From contig NZ_CP036402.1 of the NCBI RefSeq assembly GCF_004322855.1, positions 930,001 through 994,000 on the forward strand: 64,000 nt of DNA, read 5' to 3'. The notes beneath the pieces are model-generated. The model searched no databases. It worked only from the letters and a program-made list of their open reading frames with translations, and was not told where the DNA came from. Position numbers and translations under genes: made by a program. Position 1 is the stretch's first letter; each line of letters begins with the position of its first letter. Of this stretch, positions 31,210 to 41,656 are shown piece after piece. This DNA comes from Egibacter rhizosphaerae. GTDB taxonomy: Bacteria > Actinomycetota > Nitriliruptoria > Euzebyales > Egibacteraceae.

Positions 31210-32289
31210 ATGAGCGGGGACCAAGACCACGACGGCGGCCCGCAGGGAGAGGCGGCGCAGCCGGGCGACGACCCGGAGGGCGACGAGCTTCCCAACGAGC
31301 CATCTCGTTCTCGTCTCCAGCAAGCCGCCTCAACACTCCGTCGCTTCCCACCGGTGTGGGGAGCGATCGGCCTGCTCGCGGCGGTGGCGGTTACGGGTTT
31401 TGCCCTTGCGCTTGCTGCGAGTTCCAGGGCCGCAGATCAGGAGGAAGATGCTCAACAGGAACTCGCAAACCTAGAGGAGCAGTCCCAAGAGGAACTCGAG
31501 GAACTCGAAGAGCATGCCAGCGGGCTAACCCAGGACCTCGAGGCCGCCGAGGCCGAACTCGAAGCCGCCGAGGCCGAACGGGAAGCCATCGAAGATGAGC
31601 GGGATGGACTCGCCTCGGACCTGTCCAGCGCCGAGTCCGAGGCAGCCGAACTCGAAACGGAGGCCGACAGACTCCGCGAGGAGTACGACCCAGAGATCCG
31701 CGCCGAACGTGAGCAAGAAGTCGAGGACGAGGTAGCACGAGCCTGCGCCGAGGCCGAAGACGACATCGACAGCGAGATCGGCACCCTTGTCGAGTACGAC
31801 AGCAACTGGGACCACGTCACCGACCAGGAATCGCTCGTCGCGGAAGTCGCCGCCTGCGCTGAGGACGTGCGAACCCAGACCGAAGCCGAGCGCGAAGAGG
31901 CCCGCTTAGCCGAGTGCAGCACGATCGACCGCGGTCAGGTCGAGCGCAATCCGGAGGAGTATGAAGGCGAATGCCTACACATGTTCGCTCGCATCGTGCA
32001 GTTCGACTCGGCCACCGGGCCGTGCGCCTTCCACGCGCGTGTGTCGGCTGAACACAGCAGCGGAATCGGAGACTACGACGTGCGCAGCGCCTTTGGATAC
32101 GAGGACTCGCCTATGCTGTCGGCCCTTACCGAGGACTGCCCCGACCTCGACGGGATCACCAATAACGACATCGTGGAGGTATGGGCAACCGGGCGTGGTT
32201 CCTACAGCTACGACACCACCATCGGCGGGGGCACCACTGTCCCAGCGTTCAAGATCGACACCATCGAGCTGATCGAAGCTCGCGACTAG
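31210..32289 (+). CDS. Membrane-anchored coiled-coil protein
   Basis: The 359-aa product has an acidic cytoplasmic start, a transmembrane helix at about 49-70 (PVWGAIGLLAAVAVTGFALA), a long Glu/Ala-rich coiled coil from ~75 to ~200 and a folded C-terminal part with four or more cysteines (residues ~205-355; ATGPCAFHARV and TEDCPDLDGITNNDIVEVWA). The C-terminal part likely lies outside the cell and resembles an OB-type strand pattern, unproven. ATG 31210 follows GGGGGG. A 180-bp stretch of its coiled-coil region recurs in the mosaic pseudogene at 32,479. Confidence 0.6.
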   Translation: MSGDQDHDGGPQGEAAQPGDDPEGDELPNEPSRSRLQQAASTLRRFPPVWGAIGLLAAVAVTGFALALAASSRAADQEEDAQQELANLEEQSQEELEELEEHASGLTQDLEAAEAELEAAEAEREAIEDERDGLASDLSSAESEAAELETEADRLREEYDPEIRAEREQEVEDEVARACAEAEDDIDSEIGTLVEYDSNWDHVTDQESLVAEVAACAEDVRTQTEAEREEARLAECSTIDRGQVERNPEEYEGECLHMFARIVQFDSATGPCAFHARVSAEHSSGIGDYDVRSAFGYEDSPMLSALTEDCPDLDGITNNDIVEVWATGRGSYSYDTTIGGGTTVPAFKIDTIELIEARD

Positions 32290-32478
32290 GGCCAAGGACT
32301 GCCGGGCGCGCTTGGCCCCGACCCCGCCCTCCTGCACACGTCCGCACCAGCAGACCGGTCCTCGGCCCCCGAGAAGCTCACGCCACGCGACGATGACCGG
32401 CCCGCGGGTGCCCGCCGCTGGCGCGCCTGGCCGCGGCGGGCGTGATCGTGGTTGTGCGCGTTAGGGCCGCACGGTGCT

Positions 32479-33184
32479 GCGAGTTCCGGGGCCGCAGATC
32501 GGGGGAAGCTGCTCAACAGGAACTCGCGGACCTAGAGGAGCGGACCCAAGAAGAGTTCGAGGAACTCGAAGAGCATGCCAGCGAGCTAACCCAGGAACTC
32601 GAAGCCGCCGAGGCCGAACTCGAAGCCGCCGAGGCCGAACTCGCCGGCATCGAAGATCGCCCAGAGCGCCGAGATCGAAGCTCGAGGCGACGTTCGGCTG
32701 GTCATCGTCGACCCGTCGGCGGTTGGCTCGCGCCCAGCGTCGATGAGTACCGCGGCAATGAGGTCCCCAGTTCTCATGGCTGCACCAACGCCCAGACCTC
32801 GACGGCGAACGCTCGCTGGGCGCACCCCCGACGAAGACCACGGCGCACGCGACGAAGCCGAGGCTTCCTCACCGACACACTCAAGCCCGGGCCACGCCCA
32901 GCCCGCGAGATCATCGCCGAGGCCAGCACCGCCGGGATCGCCGAACGCACCCTCAAACGCGCGAAAAAGCGGCTCGACGTCCGTTCGAACAAGCACGGCC
33001 CCGACGGCACCTGGTCGTGGTCGCTTCCCCACCAGCAACCCTGACCAAGCAAGGACGCCAAGGCTGCCACAACCAACCCGCGGCGCCCTTGGCACCCTTC
33101 CGACCCCCACTCGGACCGGCAGCCCCAGGTATCCGGCCGACCACCCCGCGGCTCCGGCGTCGAGGTCACATTCGTCGGCCTTGT
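32479..33184 (+). pseudogene. Mosaic pseudogene: coiled-coil segment joined to a deleted RepA-like C-terminus
   Basis: Bases 32479-32657 match the coiled-coil gene (31417-31596) at roughly 85-90% by eye. From about 32666 the sequence matches the RepA-like gene near 26,602, but with small indels and an internal deletion of about 250 bp. From 32884 to 33184 it is almost identical to 27080-27382. An open frame runs through to the RepA-like C-terminus by chance of several compensating shifts. The piece lacks both Walker motifs intact, so no function is expected. It lies directly upstream of the giant helicase operon. Confidence 0.8.
32884..33184 (+). repeat. Second copy of the ~300-bp direct repeat
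   Basis: Near-identical to 27080-27382 in direct orientation, about 5.8 kb away. Recombination between the copies would delete the genes between them (28,118-32,289). Confidence 0.9.
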
Positions 33185-33251
33185 AGGTCTTCGTGCTCGG
33201 ACCGCAGGTGCGATCCTCTGGGCCACGTGGCGATGTGGATCGGAGGCAGGC

Positions 33252-36200
33252 GTGAGCGTCGAGGTCGATGCCGCGGCAGCGCGTCAGCGGGTGTCGAGCC
33301 GCCTGGATGCCTTCGCGCTGCGCGACGAGGTCGTCAGGGAGTACCGCTCCTATGTGGAGGGGTTCATCAACATCGCCGACGAGCGGGTCCGCGACGTCGT
33401 CGAGGAGGCCCTCTCGTCGGAGCGGCTGTGGCCCGACCCGTGGGTGCAGATCAACCCGAAGTTCTCCCCTGGCGCGTCGGTGGCCGACCTCGTCGCCGAC
33501 GGGACGCTCGACGAGGCTTGCGAGCAGCTGTTCGCCCGCGAGACCTCGAATGGGGGCCGCGAGCCGTTTCAGCTGTACCGACACCAGGTGGAGGGCATTC
33601 GCGCGGCTGCCGCGGGCGACCACTTCGTGATGACGACGGGGACGGGGTCGGGCAAGTCGCTGACCTACATGGTCCCCGCCGTCGACCGCGTGCTGCGCGA
33701 GGGCTCGGGTCGGGGCATCCGCGCGATCGTCGTGTATCCGATGAATGCGTTGGCCAACAGTCAGCTTCAGGAGCTGGAGAAGTTCCTGCCGTACGGCAAC
33801 CTCGCCGGCCGTCTGGACGAGCAGGGGCGGCTGGACACCTCGGCGCCCGCGAGCCCGGTGACGTTCGCGCGCTACACGGGGCAGGAGCCGCGCAACGTCA
33901 AGAACGCCATCATCGAGCATCCGCCGGACATCCTGCTTACCAACTACGTGATGCTGGAGTTGATCCTCTCGCGGGTATGGGACCGCCGGCTCGTCGGCCA
34001 CGCCAGCGACCTCGCGTTCCTCGTCCTCGACGAGCTGCACACCTACCGGGGCCGCCAGGGCGCTGACGTGGCGCTGCTGCTGCGCCGCCTCGCGGAGGCG
34101 ACCGGGGCCGAGGGCGTCCAGTACGTGGGAACGTCGGCGACGATGGCCTCCGGCGGGTCGCCGGCGGATCAGCGGGCCGCGGTGGCTGATGTCGCCTCAA
34201 CGCTGTTCGGCGGGACCGTCGGTGCCGAGCGAGTGATCGGCGAGACGCTGGAGCGCACCACCAACGAGCACGCTGCCGACCCGACCGCCGCCGACGTCGA
34301 CGGATTCCGCCCACCCGCCACCTTCGACGAGCTGGCTGGCCACCCGCTGTCGGCGTGGGTCGAGTCGCAGGTCGGGGTGGCGCGCAGCAGCGAGGGCCCG
34401 CTGGTTCGCGCGCAACCGCACCAGCTGCCCGGGCTGGCCGCTCGGCTGGCGCAGGAGACCGGCGCGGAGGCTGGCGCGTGCGCGGAGGCGTTGCGCGAGC
34501 TGATCCTGGCCGGCGACCGGCTGATGGATCCGAGCACGGACCGACCGGCGTTCGCGTTCCGATTGCACCAGTTCGTCTCGCGCGGCTCGTCGGTGCTGGC
34601 GACGCTGCAGGGCGAGGCGGCGCGCCGCCTGACGATGGAGGCGCAGCAGTACGACCCCGAGTCGGACCGCACCCGTCGGTTCTTCCCGCTGGCGTTCTGC
34701 CGCGAGTGCGGGCAGGACTACTACCCGGTAGAGCGCGTCGAGGTCGACGGGCAGGTGCGCTACCACCCCCGCGACGTCGGCGACGGCCAGGGCGAGCACG
34801 GCGGCACGCTCGGGTTTCTGCACGTGTCGACGCGGGATCCGTGGCCGTCGCATTCCGAGGCCGAGGTCGTCGAGCGGGTACCCGACGACTGGGTCGAGGA
34901 GGGCCCCGACGGCGGCCGGCGGGTGGAGCGCCGCCGCGCCGCCTTCCTGCCGCAGCCGGTACGCGTCGACGGGCTCGGCTGGGAACGCAACGTCGAGGGC
35001 GAGGCGGCGCACTTCGTGCCGCGACCGTTCCGGTTCTGCCTGGCGTGCGGGATCAGCTACGGGCCGCACACGATGCAATCGGATCTCGCCAAGCTCGGGT
35101 CGCTGGGCATCGAGGGCCGGTCGACGGCGACGACGATGCTGACGCTGGCGAGTCTGCGGCATCTGCGCAGCCTCGGCGAGGTCGAGGTGCCCGCGAAGCT
35201 GCTGAACTTCACCGACAACCGCCAGGACGCGTCGCTGCAGTCGGGCCATTTCAACGACTTCGTCCAGGTGGGGCTGCTGCGCTCGGCGATCTACCAAACC
35301 GTGCGCGAGGCCGGCGCGCGGGGGGTCGGCTCGCAGGACATCGAGCAGCGCGTCCACGACCAACTCGGTCTCGACTTCGCCGACTACGCCCAGACCCCCG
35401 ACGCCTCGTACGGGCGGCGCCGCGCCATCGAGGAAGCGTTCCGCGCGGTGCTGCGCTACCGGATCTTCCACGACCTGCGTGGTGGCTGGCGGATCACCGC
35501 CCCGAATCTCGAGAACGTCGGGCTGCTACGCGTCGACTACGTCGATCTGCCCGAGCTCGCCGCCGACGACGAGCTGTGGGCCCGCCCGGACCTGTCGGCG
35601 GATGGCACGGCGACGGTGCTGACCAGCGCGACCGCGTCCCAGCGCGAAGAGGTCGGCCGGGTGCTGCTGGACTGGCTGCGGCGCGACCTGGCGATCCACG
35701 CTGACGCGCTCGACCCGCGGCAGCAGGAGACACTGGCCAGCAGAACGTTCGACACGCTGCTGGACCCGTGGCGCGTCGACGACCGCGAGAAGCTGGCGAG
35801 CTGGACCGCGGTCGTCGCCCGTCCACGCATCAAGCGTGCCAAGGGCGTGAAGGATCCCGACCCCGCCGAGTGGAAGCACGCCACCCCGGCCTCGGCGTTC
35901 GGCCGCTGGCTGGGTCGCCACCCGTTCGATGGACGGCTCTCCCAGGACGAGGTCGGCGCGGCGATCGAGCACCTGCTCGGGGTGCTGGAGCACGCCGGCC
36001 TGCTCGTCGCCGCCGGCCAGGCCGCCGACGGCGCGACGCTGTACCGCGTCGCCGCGTCGCAGATGCGCTGGACCCCCGGCGACGGCGCTCCGCAGCGCGA
36101 CCGCCTGCGGGTGCCTCGGGCGCCGGAGGCGAGCAAGTCCGCCAACGAGTTCTTCCAGCGCTTCTACGCCGCGACCGCCGACGCGCTCGCGGGGATCCGC

Positions 36201-38762
36201 GCCGCCGAGCACACCGCCCAGGTGCCCGCGGCCGAGCGTGAGGAACGCGAGCAGCAGTTCCGCGACGACCCGCCGCGCCTGGATGCCCTGTTCTGCTCCC
36301 CGACGATGGAGCTGGGCATCGACATCGCGAACCTCAACGTCGTCGGCCTGCGCAACGTGCCACCGACGCCCGCGAACTACGCGCAGCGGTCGGGGCGCGC
36401 GGGCCGTTCCGGGCAGGCGGCGTTCGTGTTCACCTACTGCTCCACGGGGTCGGCGCACGACCAGTTCTACTTCCAGAAGCCCTGGCAGATGGTCGCCGGC
36501 CACGTCGCCCCGCCGCGCATCGACCTCGCCAACGAGGACCTGGTCCAGTCGCACGTCCAGGCGATCCTGCTGGGCGCCAGCGACGCCAACCTCGACCGCT
36601 CGATGGGCGAGGTGCTCGACATCGACGACGAGCCCACCCCACCCGCCGTTGGGGTCGACGCCGAAATCGACGCGAAGCTGCGCAGCCCCACCGCCCGCGG
36701 GCAGGCCAAGCAGACCGCCGCGCGCGTCCTCGCCCGCGTCGACGACCTCGACCAGGCCACCTGGTGGGACGACGCCTGGGTCGACCGGGTCGTTGACGGG
36801 GCCGCGGATGCGTTCGCCGCCGCCACGCAGCGGTGGGCGAACCTGTACCAAGCCGCGATGGCCCAGATCCGTCAACAGCACCGGATCGCCAACGACCGCG
36901 GCCGCACGAAGCACGAGCGGGACCAGGCGTTGCGGGCCTACCGCACCGCGCGGCAGCAGGTCGACCTGTTGCTGGCCGAGGAGCACGGCAGCTCGTATAC
37001 CTCCGACTTCTACTCCTACCGCTACTTCGCCGCCGAGGGGTTCCTGCCCGGCTACTCGTTCCCGCGGCTGCCGCTGTCGGCCTACCTCCCCGGCCGGGGA
37101 CGCAGCAGCGAGGACGCCGAGATGCTCCAGCGTCCCCGGTTCGTCGCCGTCTCCGAGTTCGGCCCGCAAACCACGATCTACCACGACGGCAGCATCTACC
37201 GGGTGGTGCGCGCGATGCTGCCCGTCGACGCCGACACCATCCGCGACGACGGGGAGGCGCAGCTGCTCGCCGACGGGGCGATGTGCCGAACGTGCGGGCA
37301 CTTGCACCGCCCCGAGCGCGAGGACGCGCTGCTGCCCGACCTGTGCGTGAACTGCGGCACGCGGCTGGCCGAAGGGTTCCACTGGCACAACCTGTTCCGC
37401 ATGACCTCGGTGGCCACCCGCCGGGTGGAGCGGATCAACAGCAACGAGGAGGAGCGCAACCGGCAGGGCTACGAGCTGCGCACCGGGTTCAGCTTCGCTC
37501 GCCGCGGCGACCGGCTCGACCGCACCGCCGCCCGCGCCGAGGCCGCCGATGGGCAGCCGCTGCTCGAACTGGTCTACGGGCACACCGCGACGCTCACGCG
37601 CCTGAACCTCGGGTGGCGCCGCCGCAAGGCCGAAGAGGGCCACGGGTTCTGGCTCAATGTCGAGGACGGCCGATGGGCCTCCAAGCCCGAGCCCGATGCC
37701 ACCGTCGACAATGACGGTGATGGCGCCGCGCGCGCGGACGACGACCCGACCGGGCAGCCGATCACCAAGGTCGTCCCGTTCGTCGAGGACCGCCGCAACA
37801 CGCTCGTTGTCCGCCCCGACCCGGCGCTACTCGCGACCGCCGCCGACGAAGATGAGTACACCGAGCCGGAGCAGCGCGGCCGCGCCTCGTTGGTCGCCAC
37901 CCTGCAGGCCGCGCTCGGCACCGCGAGCCAGGAGCTGTACCAGCTCGAGGACGCCGAGCTCGCCGGCGAGCCGCTGCCCTCGGAGGACCCGCGCGAGCGC
38001 GACGCGTTCCTGCTGTACGAGGCCGCCGAAGGCGGGGCGGGGGTGCTGCGGCTGCTCGTCGACCCCGAACGGCCCGACGCGCTCGCCGAGTTGGCCCGCA
38101 CCGCGCTCGAGCGCATGCACTACCAACCCGACCCCGACGCCTCGGACGGATGGCGCGACGTGCGCCGCGCTCCGCACCGTCACTCCGACTGCGACGCGGC
38201 GTGCTACGACTGCCTGCTGTCCTACACCAACCAGCGCGACCACGAGCTGCTCGACCGCAGCGACGCGCACGGCGCGAAGTCCGCGCTCATCGCGCTCGCC
38301 AACGCCCGTGTCGTCGTCACCGACACCGGCGCCGCACCCCCATCCGGAAGCGACGGCGCCGACATCGAACTGGCCGCCGAGGACCCCGCAAGCTACGACT
38401 GGCAGCCCCTGTACAACGGCACCTCCTCCCAGCTCGAGCGCGACTGGCTCGACCTGCTGCGGGAGCGCGGCCACCGGCCGCCAACGATGGGCCAGCGCCT
38501 GGTCGAGGCTGCCGAGTGCATGCCCGACTTCATCTACGAGCCCGACGCGGGCAAGCCCACCGCAGTGTTCATCGACGGGCCCCACCACGACGGCGCCGAC
38601 CAGCAGGCCCGCGACCGCCGCGACACCGAGAACCTCGAGGACGTCGGCTACCGCGTCGTGCGGTTCCCCGCCCACCCCGGCGAGGCGTGGGAGACCACCC
38701 GGCAGCGGTGGACCGACACCCTCGACGTCCACGAGCACGTGTTCGGAAGGCCCCACGCATGA
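33252..38762 (+). CDS. Giant DEAD/DEAH helicase with DUF1998/MZB region and Vsr-like C-terminal nuclease domain
   Basis: The 1,836-aa protein has Walker [10 protein letters not shown] (128-136), motif II DELH (260-263), motif III TSATM (294-298) and motif [14 protein letters not shown]. Zinc pairs occur at [25 protein letters not shown] and CVNCG. Near the end comes [20 protein letters not shown], the DUF1998/MZB cluster. The last ~110 residues ([30 protein letters not shown]) look like a Vsr/DUF559-type nuclease fold. Size and layout resemble DruE of Druantia; DISARM DrmA/DrmB divides similar parts. GTG 33252 follows GGAGG. Its stop overlaps the next gene's start. Probable role: DNA translocation and cleavage in phage defence. 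Confidence 0.85.
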   Translation: MSVEVDAAAARQRVSSRLDAFALRDEVVREYRSYVEGFINIADERVRDVVEEALSSERLWPDPWVQINPKFSPGASVADLVADGTLDEACEQLFARETSNGGREPFQLYRHQVEGIRAAAAGDHFVMTTGTGSGKSLTYMVPAVDRVLREGSGRGIRAIVVYPMNALANSQLQELEKFLPYGNLAGRLDEQGRLDTSAPASPVTFARYTGQEPRNVKNAIIEHPPDILLTNYVMLELILSRVWDRRLVGHASDLAFLVLDELHTYRGRQGADVALLLRRLAEATGAEGVQYVGTSATMASGGSPADQRAAVADVASTLFGGTVGAERVIGETLERTTNEHAADPTAADVDGFRPPATFDELAGHPLSAWVESQVGVARSSEGPLVRAQPHQLPGLAARLAQETGAEAGACAEALRELILAGDRLMDPSTDRPAFAFRLHQFVSRGSSVLATLQGEAARRLTMEAQQYDPESDRTRRFFPLAFCRECGQDYYPVERVEVDGQVRYHPRDVGDGQGEHGGTLGFLHVSTRDPWPSHSEAEVVERVPDDWVEEGPDGGRRVERRRAAFLPQPVRVDGLGWERNVEGEAAHFVPRPFRFCLACGISYGPHTMQSDLAKLGSLGIEGRSTATTMLTLASLRHLRSLGEVEVPAKLLNFTDNRQDASLQSGHFNDFVQVGLLRSAIYQTVREAGARGVGSQDIEQRVHDQLGLDFADYAQTPDASYGRRRAIEEAFRAVLRYRIFHDLRGGWRITAPNLENVGLLRVDYVDLPELAADDELWARPDLSADGTATVLTSATASQREEVGRVLLDWLRRDLAIHADALDPRQQETLASRTFDTLLDPWRVDDREKLASWTAVVARPRIKRAKGVKDPDPAEWKHATPASAFGRWLGRHPFDGRLSQDEVGAAIEHLLGVLEHAGLLVAAGQAADGATLYRVAASQMRWTPGDGAPQRDRLRVPRAPEASKSANEFFQRFYAATADALAGIRAAEHTAQVPAAEREEREQQFRDDPPRLDALFCSPTMELGIDIANLNVVGLRNVPPTPANYAQRSGRAGRSGQAAFVFTYCSTGSAHDQFYFQKPWQMVAGHVAPPRIDLANEDLVQSHVQAILLGASDANLDRSMGEVLDIDDEPTPPAVGVDAEIDAKLRSPTARGQAKQTAARVLARVDDLDQATWWDDAWVDRVVDGAADAFAAATQRWANLYQAAMAQIRQQHRIANDRGRTKHERDQALRAYRTARQQVDLLLAEEHGSSYTSDFYSYRYFAAEGFLPGYSFPRLPLSAYLPGRGRSSEDAEMLQRPRFVAVSEFGPQTTIYHDGSIYRVVRAMLPVDADTIRDDGEAQLLADGAMCRTCGHLHRPEREDALLPDLCVNCGTRLAEGFHWHNLFRMTSVATRRVERINSNEEERNRQGYELRTGFSFARRGDRLDRTAARAEAADGQPLLELVYGHTATLTRLNLGWRRRKAEEGHGFWLNVEDGRWASKPEPDATVDNDGDGAARADDDPTGQPITKVVPFVEDRRNTLVVRPDPALLATAADEDEYTEPEQRGRASLVATLQAALGTASQELYQLEDAELAGEPLPSEDPRERDAFLLYEAAEGGAGVLRLLVDPERPDALAELARTALERMHYQPDPDASDGWRDVRRAPHRHSDCDAACYDCLLSYTNQRDHELLDRSDAHGAKSALIALANARVVVTDTGAAPPSGSDGADIELAAEDPASYDWQPLYNGTSSQLERDWLDLLRERGHRPPTMGQRLVEAAECMPDFIYEPDAGKPTAVFIDGPHHDGADQQARDRRDTENLEDVGYRVVRFPAHPGEAWETTRQRWTDTLDVHEHVFGRPHA

Positions 38763-41656
38763 CCGCCACTGACACCGCCAGCGAGCCGCGCGAGTTTCCC
38801 GTCGGTTCGCTGGTCTCCGCCCGCGGCCGCGAGTGGGTGGTGCAGAGTGGCTCCACCGACCAGCTGCTGGTACTGCGCCCCATCGCCGGCGCCGACAACG
38901 AACCCGTCGGCGTGCTACCCGACGTGGAACGCGTCGAGCCCGCCCAGTTCCCCGCTCCCACCCTCGACGACCTCGGCAGCGACCGCTCCGCGCGGCTGCT
39001 GCGCGACGCGGTCCGCTTCGGCGTCGCCGACGTTCCCGGCCCGTTCCGCTCGTTCGGCCGTCTCGCGGTCACCCCCCGCGCCTATCAGCTCGTCCCGCTG
39101 ATGATGGCGCTGCGCCTGGACGAGGCGCCCGACGAGCGCGCCCACCCCGCCGCGCGGCTGCTGATCTCCGACGACGTCGGCGTCGGCAAGACCATCGAGG
39201 CCGGCCTCATCGCCGCCGAGCTGCTGGCAAGCGGCGCCGCCAACGGGCTGTCGGTGTTGTGTCCACCGCATCTGGCTGATCAGTGGACCAGCGAGCTGGC
39301 CGAGAAGTTCCACTTGCACGCCACCCCGGTGCTGGCCTCCACCGCTGCAAAGCTCGAACGCGACTTGCGCTACGGCGAGTCGCTGTTCGACCGCCACCCC
39401 GTCACCGTCGTCTCGCTCGACTACGTCAAGTCGCGACGCCGCCGAGACGACTACATCCAAACGGCCCCCGACCTGCTCATCGTCGACGAGGCGCACCTGT
39501 GCGCCAAGGACCCCGCCAACACGAGCAAGCACCTGCGTCACGAACTGCTCGAAGGCCTTGCGGCGGACCCGCGGCGCCACCTCGTGCTCGTGACCGCCAC
39601 GCCGCACTCAGGCAAGGAGGGCGCGTTCCGAAGCCTCGTCGGGCTGCTGCACCCCCAGCTGGCAGACGTCGACCCCGAGGCGGACCTCACCGGCGACCAG
39701 CGCGCCCTCTTGGCGCGCCACTTCATCGCCCGCAAGCGTCACGACGTCCGCTACGGCTACGGCGCCGACACGCCGTTCCCCGAACGCGAGGACCTCACCG
39801 ACCCGCACGGGCTCTGGCGACCCACCAGCGGCCAGGAGTCGCTGACCGAGGACGTCATCGCGTGGGCCAAGGGCGAGCTGCACCAGGCACGCGAGCGCGG
39901 GCAGCGCGACTGGCGAGTGCGCTGGTGGTCGGTGCTCGGGCTGCTGCGCGCGCTGGCGTCCTCCCCCGCCGCTGCCGCGGAGACGCTACGCAACCGCGCC
40001 GGCACCGCCGAGCTGGCCGCCGAGGCGACCGTCGACGACGTCGACGAGGCCGGCCGGCAGACCACACTCGACCTCGACGCCGTGGACGTCACTGCCGACG
40101 CTGAACTCGACATCGGCGCGCAGGTCCGCAACGACGCCGAGCTGCTGCGCGGTTTCGCCGACCGCGCCGACGAGCTCGCCGGACCCAAGGGAGACGCCAA
40201 GCTCGCCCGCGCGGTCGAGCTCGCCCGCGAACTCGTCGACGACGGGTATCACCCCATCCTTTTCTGCCGCTTCATCCACACCGCCCACTACCTCGCCGAG
40301 CACCTCGACCGACGGCTCAAGGGCGTGACCGTCGCCGCGGTCACCGGCGACACGCCATCGGATGAGCGCGAACGCGACGTCCACGAACTCGCCGGCCACC
40401 AGCCACGCATCCTCGTCGCCACCGACTGCCTCGCCGAGGGACTGAACCTACAGCGCTGGTTCTCCGCGGTGGTGCACTACGACCTGCCCTGGTCACCCAC
40501 GCGGCTGGAGCAGCGCGAGGGACGCGTCGACCGCTACGGGCAAACCGCCCCGAGAGTGCGGGTAGCGGCGCTGCACGGCGAGGACGTCGTCATCGACGAC
40601 CTCATCCTCGACGTGCTACTGCGAAAGCACCGCACCATCCTCGACCGGCTCGGCATCGCCATCCCCATCCCCGGCTCGTCCGAGGAAGTCATCGAAGAAG
40701 CCGCCGAGCGGCTGCTCGCCCAACCCTCCTGGAGTCAGCAGCAGCTCCTCGACGACGGCGCCTACCAGCAGGTCCGCGACGACATCGACCAACGCTGGGA
40801 GGACGCCGCCGACCGCGAGCAGCGCTCCCGCAGCAAGTTCGCCCAGCACGCCATCGACCCCAGCGAAGCCGTCGCCCAGCTCGACGCCGCCCAAGCCGCC
40901 GCCGGCGAGCCCGACGACCTCGCCCGATTCCTCGCCACCGCGGTCACCGCGCTCGACGGACACGCTCACCGCGACGGCGACCGGCTCACCCTCACCCTCA
41001 CCGGGCTTCCCACTCAGCTGCGCGACGAGCTCGCCGACGCGCTCCCCGACACCCAGCTGCCCGACCACATCGAGGCCAGCATCAACGGCGCGGCGCCGGC
41101 GGGCACCATCGAGCTGGTCCGCACCCATCCCTTGATAGGCACCGTCGCGCAGTACATCGTCGACGCGGCCATCGACCGCTACGAGCACGCCCCCGCCTCG
41201 CGGCTCGGGGCCATCGCCACCGACACCGTCGACACGCGCACCGTGCTCGCTACCGTCCGGTTCCGCCACGACCTGGCCACCACCCGCCGCGGCGACACCC
41301 GCACCGTGCTCGTCGAGGACGTCGCCACCATCCCGCTGCGCCGCCACGGCCCGGTCGACGACGTCGACCCCGAGCAGCTCGCCGACGCCGAACCCACCGT
41401 GAACCTGCCCGACCCCGACCGCCGCGAGGACGCCGCCTGGGCGCTCGACTGTCTCGACGGCGAGTGGCGGGAGGCGCTTGACGAGCTCGCCGACCAGCGC
41501 GCCGAGGAGCTGCTCACCGCCCACCGGCGCGTGCGCCAGGGCTTCGCCGGCGGCCGCGAGGCCGGCTTCGGGCGCTCCGCCACCCGCGCCCACCCCGACC
41601 CCGACATCGTCAGCCTGCACGTCCTGCTACCCGACCCCCGCCGGAGCGACCGATGA
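38759..41656 (+). CDS. SNF2-family helicase, DrmD-like
   Basis: The 965-aa product contains [12 protein letters not shown] with Walker A at 138-145, DEAH at 243-246, [13 protein letters not shown], and the C-terminal helicase line [18 protein letters not shown] then [12 protein letters not shown]. This is a complete SNF2/RapA-type motor of the sort named DrmD in DISARM. It starts at ATG 38759, overlapping the giant helicase stop by four bases, and its own stop overlaps the methyltransferase start by four. The three genes are therefore one translationally coupled operon. Expected role: ATP-driven movement on DNA with its partners. Confidence 0.85.
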   Translation: MTATDTASEPREFPVGSLVSARGREWVVQSGSTDQLLVLRPIAGADNEPVGVLPDVERVEPAQFPAPTLDDLGSDRSARLLRDAVRFGVADVPGPFRSFGRLAVTPRAYQLVPLMMALRLDEAPDERAHPAARLLISDDVGVGKTIEAGLIAAELLASGAANGLSVLCPPHLADQWTSELAEKFHLHATPVLASTAAKLERDLRYGESLFDRHPVTVVSLDYVKSRRRRDDYIQTAPDLLIVDEAHLCAKDPANTSKHLRHELLEGLAADPRRHLVLVTATPHSGKEGAFRSLVGLLHPQLADVDPEADLTGDQRALLARHFIARKRHDVRYGYGADTPFPEREDLTDPHGLWRPTSGQESLTEDVIAWAKGELHQARERGQRDWRVRWWSVLGLLRALASSPAAAAETLRNRAGTAELAAEATVDDVDEAGRQTTLDLDAVDVTADAELDIGAQVRNDAELLRGFADRADELAGPKGDAKLARAVELARELVDDGYHPILFCRFIHTAHYLAEHLDRRLKGVTVAAVTGDTPSDERERDVHELAGHQPRILVATDCLAEGLNLQRWFSAVVHYDLPWSPTRLEQREGRVDRYGQTAPRVRVAALHGEDVVIDDLILDVLLRKHRTILDRLGIAIPIPGSSEEVIEEAAERLLAQPSWSQQQLLDDGAYQQVRDDIDQRWEDAADREQRSRSKFAQHAIDPSEAVAQLDAAQAAAGEPDDLARFLATAVTALDGHAHRDGDRLTLTLTGLPTQLRDELADALPDTQLPDHIEASINGAAPAGTIELVRTHPLIGTVAQYIVDAAIDRYEHAPASRLGAIATDTVDTRTVLATVRFRHDLATTRRGDTRTVLVEDVATIPLRRHGPVDDVDPEQLADAEPTVNLPDPDRREDAAWALDCLDGEWREALDELADQRAEELLTAHRRVRQGFAGGREAGFGRSATRAHPDPDIVSLHVLLPDPRRSDR

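Noticed and set aside
31540-31600. Repetitive GCCGAGGCCGAACTCGAAGCC-like stretch
   Set aside because: Simple codon repetition for a Glu/Ala coiled coil, not an independent DNA repeat element.
35526-37643. Long minus-strand open frame (705 codons) antisense to the giant helicase
   Set aside because: It mirrors the third-position G/C bias of the real gene; no motif is present and the plus strand carries clear helicase and zinc motifs.
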